Origin: Pseudo-nitzschia pungens
Taxonomy: Eukaryota; Bacillariophyta; Bacillariophyceae; Bacillariales; Bacillariaceae
Length of the DNA: 64,000 nt
Assembly: GCA_037355855.1 (NCBI GenBank)
Contig: CM074760.1
Coordinates: 3,154,501-3,218,500 of the forward strand
Direction: 5' to 3'
The first letter of the stretch is position 1. Each line of letters starts with the position of its first letter. Below are positions 53,525-63,668 of this stretch, piece after piece. Made by a program: the position numbers and the translations under genes. The notes under the pieces are model-generated. The model worked only from the letters and a program-made list of their open reading frames with translations. It did no database searches and was not told where the DNA came from.

Positions 53525-54105
53525 TTTTGGTATTAACTATGAAGACAGAAATACTTGTACAGAGTCGTTTTACTGACTCTTCATCGAATTAAGATTTTGT
53601 TAACTTTTTGTCGCAAGTCTCTACCATCTTGTCCGAAAGCATCATTGAATCTTTTCAAGCGCATGTCTGTAGATTTAGTCCGATTGTTGACGCAGTAGCT
53701 ACGCCGAAATGGTCATCCACTCCGGATCCCTGTTTCGGAGATTCAAAAGGTACGAATCGTTCGTGGACGCAAGGACGATTCAAGGAAGTACGCCTCACTC
53801 TCGAACACTTTCTATTCTCGATCTTTTTGGTTCCCCGAGTCAATGCAAGCTTTTGCGGTGTGAACATCGTGAAAGTTGGACAAATATCCGGCCATTCGGC
53901 TCCTGGTGTATCTGGTAGTTTTGGACTCGTTCTGTGCCCGGCTGCTACACGTACTGAACGTTCCACACCGGTGATGATTTTGCACTCGTGATTTCATCAA
54001 AGTTCGATTCCATTCCATTCCATTCCATTCCAATCTACCCACACACAACGCTGGGTGGCAACGACATTGTCTCGCTGCAAACCATAACTCCATACATTCG
54101 TCCGC
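53525..54105. other. Convergent 3' spacer, 53.5-54.1 kb
   Basis: No gene is supported; both strands carry frames of 100-130 residues over the same bases, with no family features. An (ATTCC) run lies at 54008-54030. Confidence 0.45.
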
Positions 54106-55209
54106 TTACGCCCAAATGGCCAGCAGGGTCATCAGACAGTATCCCAGCAAAAACCAAACGACGATCCACGGCGTTTGCAATCTGTTCCGCTTGATGGTGC
54201 TCATTTCTTCGGGAATGATCTCGAACGCCGATACGTACAAGAAGCTGCCAGCGGTTACCGCAACGACGATGGAAGATCCCAGACTGTCTTCCGTGTCCCC
54301 CATCGCGGTCGACACACCCCAACCGACCGCAATCCCGACCAGCGTCAACCCCACGAACAGTCCGGTGCTGGCGTAAAAATACTTTCGTTCCGCCTTGTTC
54401 TTCCAATACCCGCAGGAAACCAGGGAATTGGCCAACGCGTATGCCGTGAAACTCTTGTGGAAGGCAACGCCGACAAAGGAAGCCCGGATGGCGCTGATGT
54501 CGTCCATCGCACCGATGCCAATCCCCTCGATGATCACGTGGATGCTGAGAGCGATCGTGAGTATGATTGCGGTCAGGGGGTCCACCGCATTTTTGTCGTG
54601 GTTTCCGATCAAGAGGTTGATGTCTTGGCAGATCATTTCGTGGGTGTTGGTTGCGGCTATCGCGGTGTCGACGGTTCCCACGGCATTGTAGCTTTCGGAA
54701 GAAATCCTCGTTTCGCAGCCCATTTTTGCATCGAATCGAACGCTGCCATTGTTTTGATTGATGCCATCACCGCCACCACCGCCACCACTGCCGCCGCGGT
54801 TGCGTCTGCCGGTGTTGCCGTTGCTGTTGCCGTTGCTGCTGTTGCTGCTGTTGTTGCTGTTGTTGTTGCTGCTTTCCAGCTCACGAATGGTGACATCCCG
54901 AACCATGATTTCGATGCAAACCAAAACAACGACCGTAAAACCGCTAATGACGAAACTCCACGGGAAGCACTCTTCGTTGCACCCGATTTTCCCGTCCGCT
55001 GCCAATCCGTCAAAACCTTCGGTGCTGTCTCCGAGTAGATGGACGAGCCCCCCCGCCAACAAGACGCCGGCACTGAACATGACTCCCGAACTCACGTAAA
55101 GCTGATTGGTTCGCTCCTTGAGGAGGACAGCGATTGCGAATCCGATGACGGACAACAGCGTGAAAACGACCATGGACATGGCCTTCCATTGCGATGTCGT
55201 GAGAGCCAT
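54106..55209 (-). CDS. ZIP-family metal transporter
   Basis: A 367-residue zinc/iron-type permease moving divalent metals into the cytosol. The start is the ATG at 55209; a GTG-initiated extension upstream is unlikely. About eight membrane helices are visible: near SMVVFTLLSVIGFAIAVLL, YVSSGVMFSAGVLLAGGLVHLL, FVISGFTVVVLVCIEIMV, then a long hydrophilic loop, and four to five more. The metal-site helices are HVIIEGIGIGA (TM4, HxxxEG) and FHKSFTAYALANSL (TM5, HK), as in the ZIP I-like/Gufa-related groups. The variable loop between TM3 and TM4 is low complexity (Asn/Ser and Gly repeats) and lacks a His-rich metal-sensing stretch. An EIIPEEMSTIK segment sits late in the protein. Substrate (Zn, Fe, Mn) cannot be told from sequence. 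Plasma or endomembrane location not resolved. Confidence 0.88.
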   Translation of the reverse strand: MALTTSQWKAMSMVVFTLLSVIGFAIAVLLKERTNQLYVSSGVMFSAGVLLAGGLVHLLGDSTEGFDGLAADGKIGCNEECFPWSFVISGFTVVVLVCIEIMVRDVTIRELESSNNNSNNSSNSSNGNSNGNTGRRNRGGSGGGGGGDGINQNNGSVRFDAKMGCETRISSESYNAVGTVDTAIAATNTHEMICQDINLLIGNHDKNAVDPLTAIILTIALSIHVIIEGIGIGAMDDISAIRASFVGVAFHKSFTAYALANSLVSCGYWKNKAERKYFYASTGLFVGLTLVGIAVGWGVSTAMGDTEDSLGSSIVVAVTAGSFLYVSAFEIIPEEMSTIKRNRLQTPWIVVWFLLGYCLMTLLAIWA

Positions 55210-56044
55210 TTTTGGTGGGATCGCAATGCCGGGCTGCACGGTATTGAATGGAAGTACCTGGTAGTAGTGATACCGTTAGTGGTGTGCCGTCCGTTTTCGA
55301 TTGGGCACCCAAACGAGAGAAATGTTACGGTTGTGGCTAAAAATCGGACTCGCAGACGAAAACTACATAGCCTCGTGCCTCGTGCACCCCACAACGTTGT
55401 CGGATTGTGTGGTAAACTCGAGCGAGGTAGTTTTCGATTGTACCGTAATCAACTCGTACCGGTACCTATATCTTACATTTAAAATAACGATGGAACAAAC
55501 CAAATTACTGTATTTGAAGGTTCCCTTCGGGCCTTCGGGTTGAGAAAATTAGGAAATCTTCGCTTTTTGCTCCGGTATCATTAGGCTCCGGTACAAGTAA
55601 GGTTTACCTGTACCGTACCGTATGCCATCGGTTGAAGGAAAATAAATGGTGGTTCACGACTTGCTTGTTGAGATAGATAGATTGATTAGAGCGATCAACT
55701 GCATCCTTCGAAAAGGCCTTATCTGAACACCACAAAGTCCTACTACTAATTAAAATGCACTTGTATTCATTATTCATAGGATAGGCTTTTCTTTCCGTAC
55801 GGAATTCCTCACATACTTTTACGTTGAAGGTAAAAAATACGAAGGAAGGTTACGAATTAATGCACACTCACCACGAACGATCAAAAAATTACTGCATACT
55901 ACAGTAAAAAACTATTTATTTTTTTAAAATTGCAGTTAACTGGTAATGACACGAAGTACAAATACTGGTACGTACTGTATCTCAGCAACTGCACATCATA
56001 GTTAGTACATACACCTAATTTTTTCTTGCACACAATACACAACC
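55210..56044. other. Intergenic spacer, 55.2-56.0 kb
   Basis: No gene is supported. It contains a few ACCGTACCG-type words (55605-55625) and A/T-rich sequence. The right end is the 3' side of the MFS-PLD gene. Confidence 0.45.
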
Positions 56045-59000
56045 TCAGAATCCACGCTCGGATGCCAATTTACCTGCCTCGGTCATGGCCACACGAGTAA
56101 ACCACGGAATTGGAATTCCGGTTGGTGCCTCCTCGAGCTTCCTGTACAATCCGCTCTTCGCTGCCGATTCCACATAGCGTTGAAACGCATGGCACAACGA
56201 CGATGGAAGGGCGCTCTGCATGCAGCTTTCCTCGTCGTTGTCGGTGCCGTTCTTGCTGTCTTCGAAAAGCAACACGCTAGTCTCCGAATCGGAAAAGATC
56301 GAACATCCGGCACAGTTCCAGCTTCCGTACAAGACCACTCGATTGTCCGCGGTTGCGAATTTGTGGTGCGAGCTTCGGATTCCATTGTCGCTCGTGTTGG
56401 CAGAAGCATCTAGAACATAAACCCGGGCTCCCAATTCCAGCAAGCGACCCTGGCCTCTGCAATACAATTCATCGTAGAAAAAACTGAAACAAACACAATG
56501 AAAACCGATCGAATCGAAACGTTAGATTCCGAATGAACGAACAGCATGTTTCGAGAGCACCAAATCAGTCCAATAGAGTGGATTTGACTCACAGGCAGTT
56601 GGTACCGGAGGAGTTTGTATAGACATTGACAACGACTCCTCGCTTGATCGCTGCCTCGATGGCCTTCTCGAGATGGGGGAAGAGTTGGAAGTATCCGAAT
56701 ACCAAGGTTACCTCGAATTTTGCACATTCAACCAGTTTCAAGAGAGTCGAGTAAATAATGTCAACTCCATTTTTGTTACCAGTGTAATGATTGAGTAAAA
56801 TCATTGCAGCCTTGTTGCCAGCATACGGATTCGACTCGATCTCTTCGCTTTGAACCGAGCTCTCATCAAAGACCGACGATGAATCGCTTGAAGAAGAGTT
56901 CGAAATGTCTTCGACATGCATGACACGACACGAATCTAGAGAATCGAGCAAGGTGAATGATTCCCTGGCTGGAGTGGTGAAAGCTGCCCGGGCATCGAGA
57001 TATTTGCATCCGAAAAGAATATCGTTAACATCCTTTCCTTGAGACCACATATCATTTATCATCAGGGTCACCGAACTCTCAAAGTCTCCCTCTAGAAGTG
57101 CATCAGCGTCCATGTAAATACCATCCTTTGTCAAGTAGGAATCTTCCATGTTGCGTCCGCCAGACAACATGTACTTGGAATCAACAAGAAGTATCTTTCT
57201 ATGCGAACCGCATTTGTACATTTCGCTCTCTTTGTCCTCCTCTTCCAGCAAATACTTGATCGGGATACCTGCGTCGGCAAGCATCTTCAGACCCATCATT
57301 TGATTGTCAGCTCCTTCGGACGTGTTGAGGAGTAGACATATGTAGTAAAAGTTCACTCCATCAATCATCACTCTGATGTCGACACCATCCACCCGGTGTT
57401 TCTTTATGAGGAGTTTAGCAAATTTTGTAGACACGATGCCATCGAAGGACCAAACTAGTACGTCGATACTCGTTGTGGCCTTCTGGATGAGATCCATTCT
57501 AGCTTGAAACGAATCTTGGTTTTTGAGAAGATCCTTTTTCACACACACCTCGGAAAGGCAATAGTACGAGTCCTTCGTCTTTTCTTTGTTTGATTCTTGA
57601 AACGTGCTCAGGAATTCGGCAAAGTCCGAGTAGGATAAAGTACGGCAAGGCAGATCGGCACCTCCGTCCTTCAATGCATCATCCTTGAGAGAAAGGACGA
57701 GTGCCCCGCCTCGAAACTGAGTGAAACCCCCATATAGCATGGAATCAATTGTTGACTTCGCCATCTTTGAAATCACACGGATCACAAGACCAGGGATTGG
57801 AAAGCTTTTGCGCCATCCGAAGTGAGATATGTCGATAAGTGATGGTCTCCTCATGTATAGAAAGGTCCACAGGGAAACGAACAAACAAAGGACTCCAAAC
57901 GTAGCTGTAGCCACCCAAAAATCTTCGGTTACTTGATCCTTCGTTGATGACTTGATATAAGACAAAAGCGACGTCTGAATTTTGAATACCGTAGCTAAAA
58001 ACGCTTGACTACCCACGTTGCTGATTGAGTTTGCTCTACTAGCAAATGCTGGAGAGTACAGTCTGAGTTCTTTTAGCCAGCATCCGAGTACAATAGCCCA
58101 TACTTTGGTGTAGAAATAACCTATAGAGCTGCCGAAGAAAAAAAATGCTACCTTTGCAACTCGAGCATGATCCTCATAGTAAGGAACGGCTTCTCCGGTT
58201 AAGACAAGAAAGAGGGTCAAAATGAGAAGTAGCCAAAGCGAAGAGGCGTACATCGTTAGGGTTTCATCTTTTCCTCGGAGAAGTAATGTAGAAGCAGCAG
58301 ATAGGATGGCTCCGATCGGAAATCCTATGGACCCAATCCATAGACTGCTTACTTCTAGACGAAAGTAATCAGTAGTAATAACCGATATTGTGCCTCCCAC
58401 GATATTGCTGAAGGATTGCAGAATCGCATTGATGAAAAAATAGCGGATGGCAGATGAATCGGAAAAAAGTTTGATCGACTCCCAGACTCCTCCTGATTCA
58501 ATTTCGTTTTCACGGATCTTCAGTTTGCTTGCGACTTTTACAACACCAATCATCGAAGTTGCATAAAAACCAAGCGCGATAATGGAGAGAGCAAATGCTG
58601 TCATGGGGAATACGTCATCCGCATGACTTTCTGGCAATGTAGCCTTAACCACTGCAAGAGTGATACTAGGAATCAAAAATCCAAGACTCTCAAACAGCTG
58701 CCTGATACTTGCGACTTTCTTCAGGTCATCGTCACTCAAAAATGCGAAGTTGATGATGGTTTGGTGGTTGACATACCAAGAGGCAGTCCCGAAACCAGAG
58801 ATGAACATGGCAAAACCCATCAAAATTATTTTGTTAGACAATGCGAAAAATGCGATGTATCCTACAAGCTGAAATCCCACCGAAAAGAAGACCAAAGCCA
58901 TGGCCTTTTCGAAAGACCCAAGGAAAATCGTAGGATACCACAAGTAGAACAAGCTCGCAATGACGGCAGAGAGCCTGAAGATGAGGAAAAGTAGGCCTCC

Positions 59001-59153
59001 TTGACTGATTGAGAAACCTCCGCTCACGGTATGAGACACAATGAACAGCTCAACAGATAGGCGCACAATTCGATATCCAGCAACAGCTGCGCTCACGCGA
59101 TATGGATTCACATCCGTTACTACTAGTTTCCGGCGACTTCTTAGGTGACGCAT
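56045..59153 (-). CDS. MFS-like transporter fused to two-HKD phospholipase D domain
   Basis: A 999-residue fusion. Exon 1 is 59153-56593 and exon 2 is 56483-56045; the 109-base intron (GTGAGT ... GTTTCAG) joins TNC to LFFYDELYCRGQG in frame. The start is the first ATG (59153). Residues about 20-460 have roughly 11-12 membrane helices arranged as a major-facilitator-type carrier, including a charged loop with SIRQLFESLGFLIPS. A linker (480-560) leads to a cytosolic PLD-superfamily domain: HKD1 is HRKILLVD at 651-658 and HKD2 is HHKFATAD at 893-900, so both catalytic halves are intact. The layout resembles cardiolipin synthase-type phosphatidyltransferases. A plausible but unproven role is coupling lipid (or lysolipid) movement to phosphatidyl transfer. 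The second HKD depends on the intron being removed. I do not know a named family with this order. Confidence 0.8.
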
Positions 59154-60098
59154 TCTGTATTTTGCTGTGTAGATGAAGACTTTTGGTATTTTCTCTAACA
59201 AACGAAGTGATGGGATTCAGATAGTGGACAAATGACCGATGAGCAACTCGTCTTTGAGATCACGTGTGTGTAATTTGTGTCAAGAATCTATTTACTTCGT
59301 ACTCGTATTTGTTGGAAAAGAAAAGTTGCGACTATGCGGCATTCCCTCGGTTGTTGCGAGTTTTGTCGTGTTAAACATACCTTACTTCTCCCATTAATCA
59401 GAAAATTACAACTTCATTTTACGACTACTATTATGGTACGGTAAATAGAATTACATTCATTTTACCAACGGCACCCGAGATTCAAGCGCCACGGTTTCTG
59501 GTCGCCAATTGCATAAAAGACTGCATTCGTCATATCAGCAACTGCAACCGGTGTTGTAAAAAAATACTCCGTTTATTACTAATTGGTTTCTCTCCGTTGT
59601 TGCGAATTTTGTGGTCTCGAACATACCTTAGATCTTTTATCGATTACATTCACTTCTTTGTGGTCTTAAATTTACCTTACTTATTCTATCGATCCCACTT
59701 ACTTATTCTATCGATAAGATTCCATTTCGTCATACATTGTTAAATTGATAAGCTGAATAATAATCCCAATAAAAGGCGTGTATGAGAAGAACATCATAAT
59801 ATTTCCTACAAAATTCTTATCAGCTGTCCCCCGGTTCTACATCCCCAAGTACTAATTCCTACGGAAACCGGGGGACAGCTGATAGGAATTCCGTAGTATT
59901 ATGAGAAGAAGTAAGTAGAAAAACAAACAAACAACGAGCACTGGGTTCTCAGTTGAATTCCGTTACTACGAGTCCGACAACAATTGAGAATTTTCGAATT
60001 CCCCCTGAAATTACCACCAATGAACCACTAGTGAACCACCAGCGAACCGGGTAGGAACACATACCAAAAATAAAAATTATTCTGTAGTAGAGAAATTC
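59154..60098. other. Spacer between MFS-PLD gene and retrotransposon
   Basis: No gene is supported. TTCTATCGATAAGATT-type words repeat near 59640-59720. The MITE at 59806-59898 is listed separately. From about 59960 the sequence matches the repeat remnant at 1.7-1.9 kb. No clear long terminal repeat was identified. Confidence 0.5.
59806..59898. mobile_element. MITE, TACTAC-CAGCTG family, copy C
   Basis: A 93-base element, the most symmetrical copy. The left arm is CTACAAAATTCTTATCAGCT followed by GTCCCCCGGTT; the right arm, inverted, is TACTACGGAATTCCTATCAG followed by CTGTCCCCCGGTT. Only about 27 bases separate the arms, so it folds into one hairpin. It lies near the 3' side of the retrotransposon. 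Confidence 0.8.
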
Positions 60099-60398
60099 CT
60101 ATAACCCTTTATAGTATGCTCTTTTGTTAGTGGAAATCCCTTGTTGAAGAGCTTCACTAAACTCTTCAAAATCGTCTATTTTTGGTGTTTGCCATACCCC
60201 GGGTCTACTAGTGATTAGAATAGTAGTGATATGCAAATTGTGAGCTCTATCAATTAGTCTATTGCTATTGCTTTCGATTGGCATTTGGAATCGGCGATTC
60301 CAACGCCTCGCTAATTTATCCTCAACCTTAATCCAGTCCCGAGTAGACTCGTGACTGTATTCCGGTGCACGGCATGCTCCTCCATGGTACTGTAACAA
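60099..60398 (-). CDS. Frame following Pol, unknown product
   Basis: A 99-codon open stretch that continues the Pol frame directly past the TAA stop at 60399-60401. It has no ATG near its start, so it would need readthrough, splicing or an earlier initiator. I do not recognise it. It is mixed charged/hydrophobic, with an ITTILITSRPGVWQTPK stretch and a tail STNKRAYYKGL shared with the remnant at 1.66-1.73 kb. It may be a captured or non-autonomous repeat sequence rather than a Pol extension. Confidence 0.35.
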   Translation of the reverse strand: MLQYHGGACRAPEYSHESTRDWIKVEDKLARRWNRRFQMPIESNSNRLIDRAHNLHITTILITSRPGVWQTPKIDDFEEFSEALQQGISTNKRAYYKGL

Positions 60399-63300
60399 TT
60401 ACTTCTCTGGCTCAGGGCTATCCCTGCAATAATAGGGATGGACTCTCCTGATGTTAACCCGGTCAGTTACAAAAGGAGCAGTTTCAATAGTTACAGTTCC
60501 ATTATCATGGGCCTTGAGCACCTTGTAAGGTCCTTGCCGTGGGAAGGATAGTTTTGGAATAATGCCCTTCCTTTCCAGGGTGACATAGTCTCCTTCTTTA
60601 TAGACATGGGGGATCCTCTTCTGGTTTTCCCTGATGTTGCTCTTGTGGATGCTTTTCTGCTTTCTTGCTTGGATTGCTTCCCAATCCACTGGGAAGTTCA
60701 CCGGCATGAACATGTCTCGACCAAACACCAGTTGCGCTGGGGAGTACCCCAGGGTGGTATGGATGGCGCTTCTGATAGCATATGCTGCCTTGGTGGTGAA
60801 TTCCTCAAAAGGGTCCTCCTCGTGGAGGTCCCTGTTTTCCAGGTTGAAGGACAACAGACAGTCCTTTAATACCTGATGGATCCTTTCCAACACCGAGTTG
60901 GATTGTGGGTTCCAAGCCCCACTGGGCTTTCTTTTCATCCCCATGTTCTCGCAGAGCTCTTGGAACTCTGCTTTGAACTCACTCCCGCCATCAAAGCCAA
61001 TTTCCTTTGGGCGCGGATATCTTGCCAGCCAGGTACTGTCCAACAATCGTTGAGTTTCTGCTGCATTTGGGGAGTCCTTCAGGTGAGCCAGTTCAAACCA
61101 TCCGGTCACTGGGTCCACCATGGTGAGGACATGGATTTGGTAGTCTTTACCATTTTTGTTGTGGACAGTTGCAGGTCCCCAGAGGTCCACATTGACCCTC
61201 TGCCATTTGGTGACCTCAGCTGCTTTTTCCGGTAGTAGTCCATACTTCTTCCGGCCACTCTTCTTAAACATCTGACACGTGTGGCAGTGCTTACAAAGGT
61301 CCTGGACGTCCTTCCGTAGGTCTTTCCAGGTGAAGACTGAGCGTATGCTCTGTTCCATTCTCTTTTCTCCGGGATGGACCAACATGCTGTGGTACCATTC
61401 CATAACTCTATCCTTGAGTTTATCGGGAATCAGAATCTTTCCTTCTTTATGGATTAGATTGTAGCCTTCCACCATTTTGGTGGTTAGTCGGTTGTCTTTT
61501 TCCAGAGCACTCATGATTCCTGTGTCCTTTTGCTGGTAGAACTGAATCATGTCCGGGGCAAGTGGGAATTCACTATTGCCCTGGAATTCTTCCGGCGCTT
61601 CTCCAAGCGGGAATAGGAGTTGCCGGAGGTGCTCTTCCTCATCCGCGTAGGTGAGGGGCTTATTTGGTGGTAGCCATTCCACTGTGTCCGCTGGGTCATC
61701 TGTGATGTCCAGGCGAGACAGCGCGTCTGCTGCATCGTTGTCTTTGCCAGCAACGTGCTTGACTACGGGGTGGAACTCCTCCATGAGGAGTCTCCATCGG
61801 ACCATCCTTTGGGTGGGCATCTGCTGATAGAGCAGGTTAAGGTGGTCTGTGTGAATAATTACATCTTGTCCTCGTAGGATTCCCTCAAACGCTTTCAAGC
61901 CTTCCACTATACCAAGGAGTTCTTTTTCCCCGACAGTGTAGTTGAGCTGCGCTGAGTTCAGTTTCCTTGTGTAGAAACCAAGGGGCTTGCCATCTTGGCA
62001 TACAGTTGCTCCCAGTTGCCGGTCACTGGCGTCTGAGTAGAGATGAAATGGTTTCGTAAAATCCGGGAATGCGAGTTTCGCTTCATCTGCGAGCATCCTC
62101 TTCGCCTCCATGAAAGCTTTCTGCTCTGCTGGGCCCCAGTACCAGTTCAGTTTTCCCTTTTTCCCTGCAAGTTTGTTGAGGGGGGCCAGGATGTGGGAGC
62201 GGCGCTTCCACATGTCCCTGTAAAAATTGACCATCCCAAGGAACATCTTGAGTTGCTTGGTGTTCTTGGGGGCTTCCAGGCGCTTCATCGCCTCCAGTTT
62301 CTTTGGCTGGGGCTGAATGCCCTCTGTTGTTAATAGAAATCCCAGATATTCCACCTCTTTTTGCATGAAAAAGGATTTTCTGAGGTTGGCTCGGAAGCCG
62401 GCATCATCCAGTCTTTGGAGGACGGTATCGATTTTGTCGAGATGATCCTGTTCGGATTCTCCCTCTCGTTGAATGATCAGGATATCATCAATATAGACAA
62501 GGACGTAGTCCAGGTCCCCTAGTAGGTTCATCATGACTGATTGGAAGATATCCGGAGCACACGCAATCCCCATTGCTAGTCTCTTGTAGGCATACTTTCC
62601 CCACGGCAGGATGGTGGAGCAGATTTTCTGGCTCTCCTTGCAGATGGGGATGGTATAGTATCCTTGGGACAAGTCCAGCGCCGTAGCTGATTGGAACTTC
62701 TGTAGTCGTTGGATTGTTTCCCCTATTCGTGGTAGTGGGAATGGTTTCCTCTGGATGGCGGCGTTCATTTTCCGGAAGTCTGTGAGGACTCGGATATCGC
62801 CTGTCTTCTTTGGTTGGCAGAAGGTAGGGGATGCCCACGGTGAGTCATCATCGTGGGGGAGTTTCTCCAGGACTCCAATCTCACAGAGCCTGGTGATCTC
62901 CTTTCGGAGTGCTTGTTCAAAGGCATGGGGCACAGAGTAGTACCTCTGCCGGACCGGTTTGACCCCTGGTTGGAGCTCAATGGACACCGGTTCTATATTT
63001 TTGAGTAGACCCAACCCTCCTCCAAAGAGTGTTGGGAATTTCTTCAGTGTTTTCTTCAAGGCTTCCTTGGACGTGTCCGTAATCTCCAGGTCATTGACCA
63101 TGGCGTCTATATCGACTTTGGAGTAGTCTGCGTCCAAGATTTTGGCTTGCCTCTCTTCCTCCTGTTGGAGGATCGGACTTTGTGTGTTGGCAAAGAATAC
63201 TGCCTCACATTTGTCCGGGTCAGTGAGTTCCCCCATTCCCTTCATGGGGATGGAGTCACCCTGCCATTCGATGGTTCGGGAGCTGTATTTTATATCCAGT

Positions 63301-63668
63301 CCCAGTTGTGCCATCATGTCGGATCCTATGATCATGTCGTAGGGCACCTCCTCATGGTGATGATATTCATCCACTTGGAAGGTCCATTTGATGGTTTTGG
63401 AGTTTGAAAACTCTATCAACCTCAGTCCCACTGAAGCCGCAGACTTGGTTCGGAACTTGCCCCCATAGGTATTATAGGTGACAGATCTGTGGTCTCGGTT
63501 CGTTAGTTGACTTCGGTCGACAAATTGCCTTAGTATGATGGATTTGGAGCAACCGGAGTCCAGTAGGCCCCGGAGCATCCTCCCCCTTCCTTTATGGTCC
63601 AATACCTCCACACAGACGTCCGCAAATCGATTGATTATGCGTGGTCCGGTGTGGATGGTATTGGCCCT
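60399..63668 (-). CDS. Ty3/gypsy-type Pol polyprotein
   Basis: A polyprotein of about 1089 codons copying and inserting the retrotransposon. It has protease (LLDSGCSKSI active site, about 55 codons after the Gag stop), reverse transcriptase (LDLSQGYYTIP, FGxxL-type region and YIDDIL), RNase H (YSDASDRQLGA, KELL, HTDH), a zinc-binding HHCC segment (HPGEKRM ... CKHCHTC), and integrase core (VDLWGP, FDGGSEF, SVLERIHQVLKD) followed by a basic tail ending in VNIRRVHPYYC. The protease-RT-RNase H-integrase order is Ty3/gypsy. There is no ATG between the Gag stop and protease; the frame is simply continuous with Gag across a TGA (63669-63671). All catalytic residues seem present and no internal stop is seen, so the copy may be recent. 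The 5' end lies outside the window. Confidence 0.92.
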   Translation of the reverse strand, partial: RANTIHTGPRIINRFADVCVEVLDHKGRGRMLRGLLDSGCSKSIILRQFVDRSQLTNRDHRSVTYNTYGGKFRTKSAASVGLRLIEFSNSKTIKWTFQVDEYHHHEEVPYDMIIGSDMMAQLGLDIKYSSRTIEWQGDSIPMKGMGELTDPDKCEAVFFANTQSPILQQEEERQAKILDADYSKVDIDAMVNDLEITDTSKEALKKTLKKFPTLFGGGLGLLKNIEPVSIELQPGVKPVRQRYYSVPHAFEQALRKEITRLCEIGVLEKLPHDDDSPWASPTFCQPKKTGDIRVLTDFRKMNAAIQRKPFPLPRIGETIQRLQKFQSATALDLSQGYYTIPICKESQKICSTILPWGKYAYKRLAMGIACAPDIFQSVMMNLLGDLDYVLVYIDDILIIQREGESEQDHLDKIDTVLQRLDDAGFRANLRKSFFMQKEVEYLGFLLTTEGIQPQPKKLEAMKRLEAPKNTKQLKMFLGMVNFYRDMWKRRSHILAPLNKLAGKKGKLNWYWGPAEQKAFMEAKRMLADEAKLAFPDFTKPFHLYSDASDRQLGATVCQDGKPLGFYTRKLNSAQLNYTVGEKELLGIVEGLKAFEGILRGQDVIIHTDHLNLLYQQMPTQRMVRWRLLMEEFHPVVKHVAGKDNDAADALSRLDITDDPADTVEWLPPNKPLTYADEEEHLRQLLFPLGEAPEEFQGNSEFPLAPDMIQFYQQKDTGIMSALEKDNRLTTKMVEGYNLIHKEGKILIPDKLKDRVMEWYHSMLVHPGEKRMEQSIRSVFTWKDLRKDVQDLCKHCHTCQMFKKSGRKKYGLLPEKAAEVTKWQRVNVDLWGPATVHNKNGKDYQIHVLTMVDPVTGWFELAHLKDSPNAAETQRLLDSTWLARYPRPKEIGFDGGSEFKAEFQELCENMGMKRKPSGAWNPQSNSVLERIHQVLKDCLLSFNLENRDLHEEDPFEEFTTKAAYAIRSAIHTTLGYSPAQLVFGRDMFMPVNFPVDWEAIQARKQKSIHKSNIRENQKRIPHVYKEGDYVTLERKGIIPKLSFPRQGPYKVLKAHDNGTVTIETAPFVTDRVNIRRVHPYYCRDSPEPEK

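Noticed and set aside
53608..53991. 127-codon plus-strand frame after the P450
   Set aside because: The opposite strand is equally open over the same bases, and neither translation shows domain or composition features.
54106..55209. ZIP TM5 considered to lack a metal-binding Glu
   Set aside because: Some ZIP subfamilies have HKxxxA at this place rather than HKxxE, so this is probably normal variation.
59960..60398. Region considered as the 3' LTR of the gypsy element
   Set aside because: The matching 5' LTR is outside the window, and the left copy at 1.7 kb is not beside a retrotransposon, so LTR identity cannot be shown.
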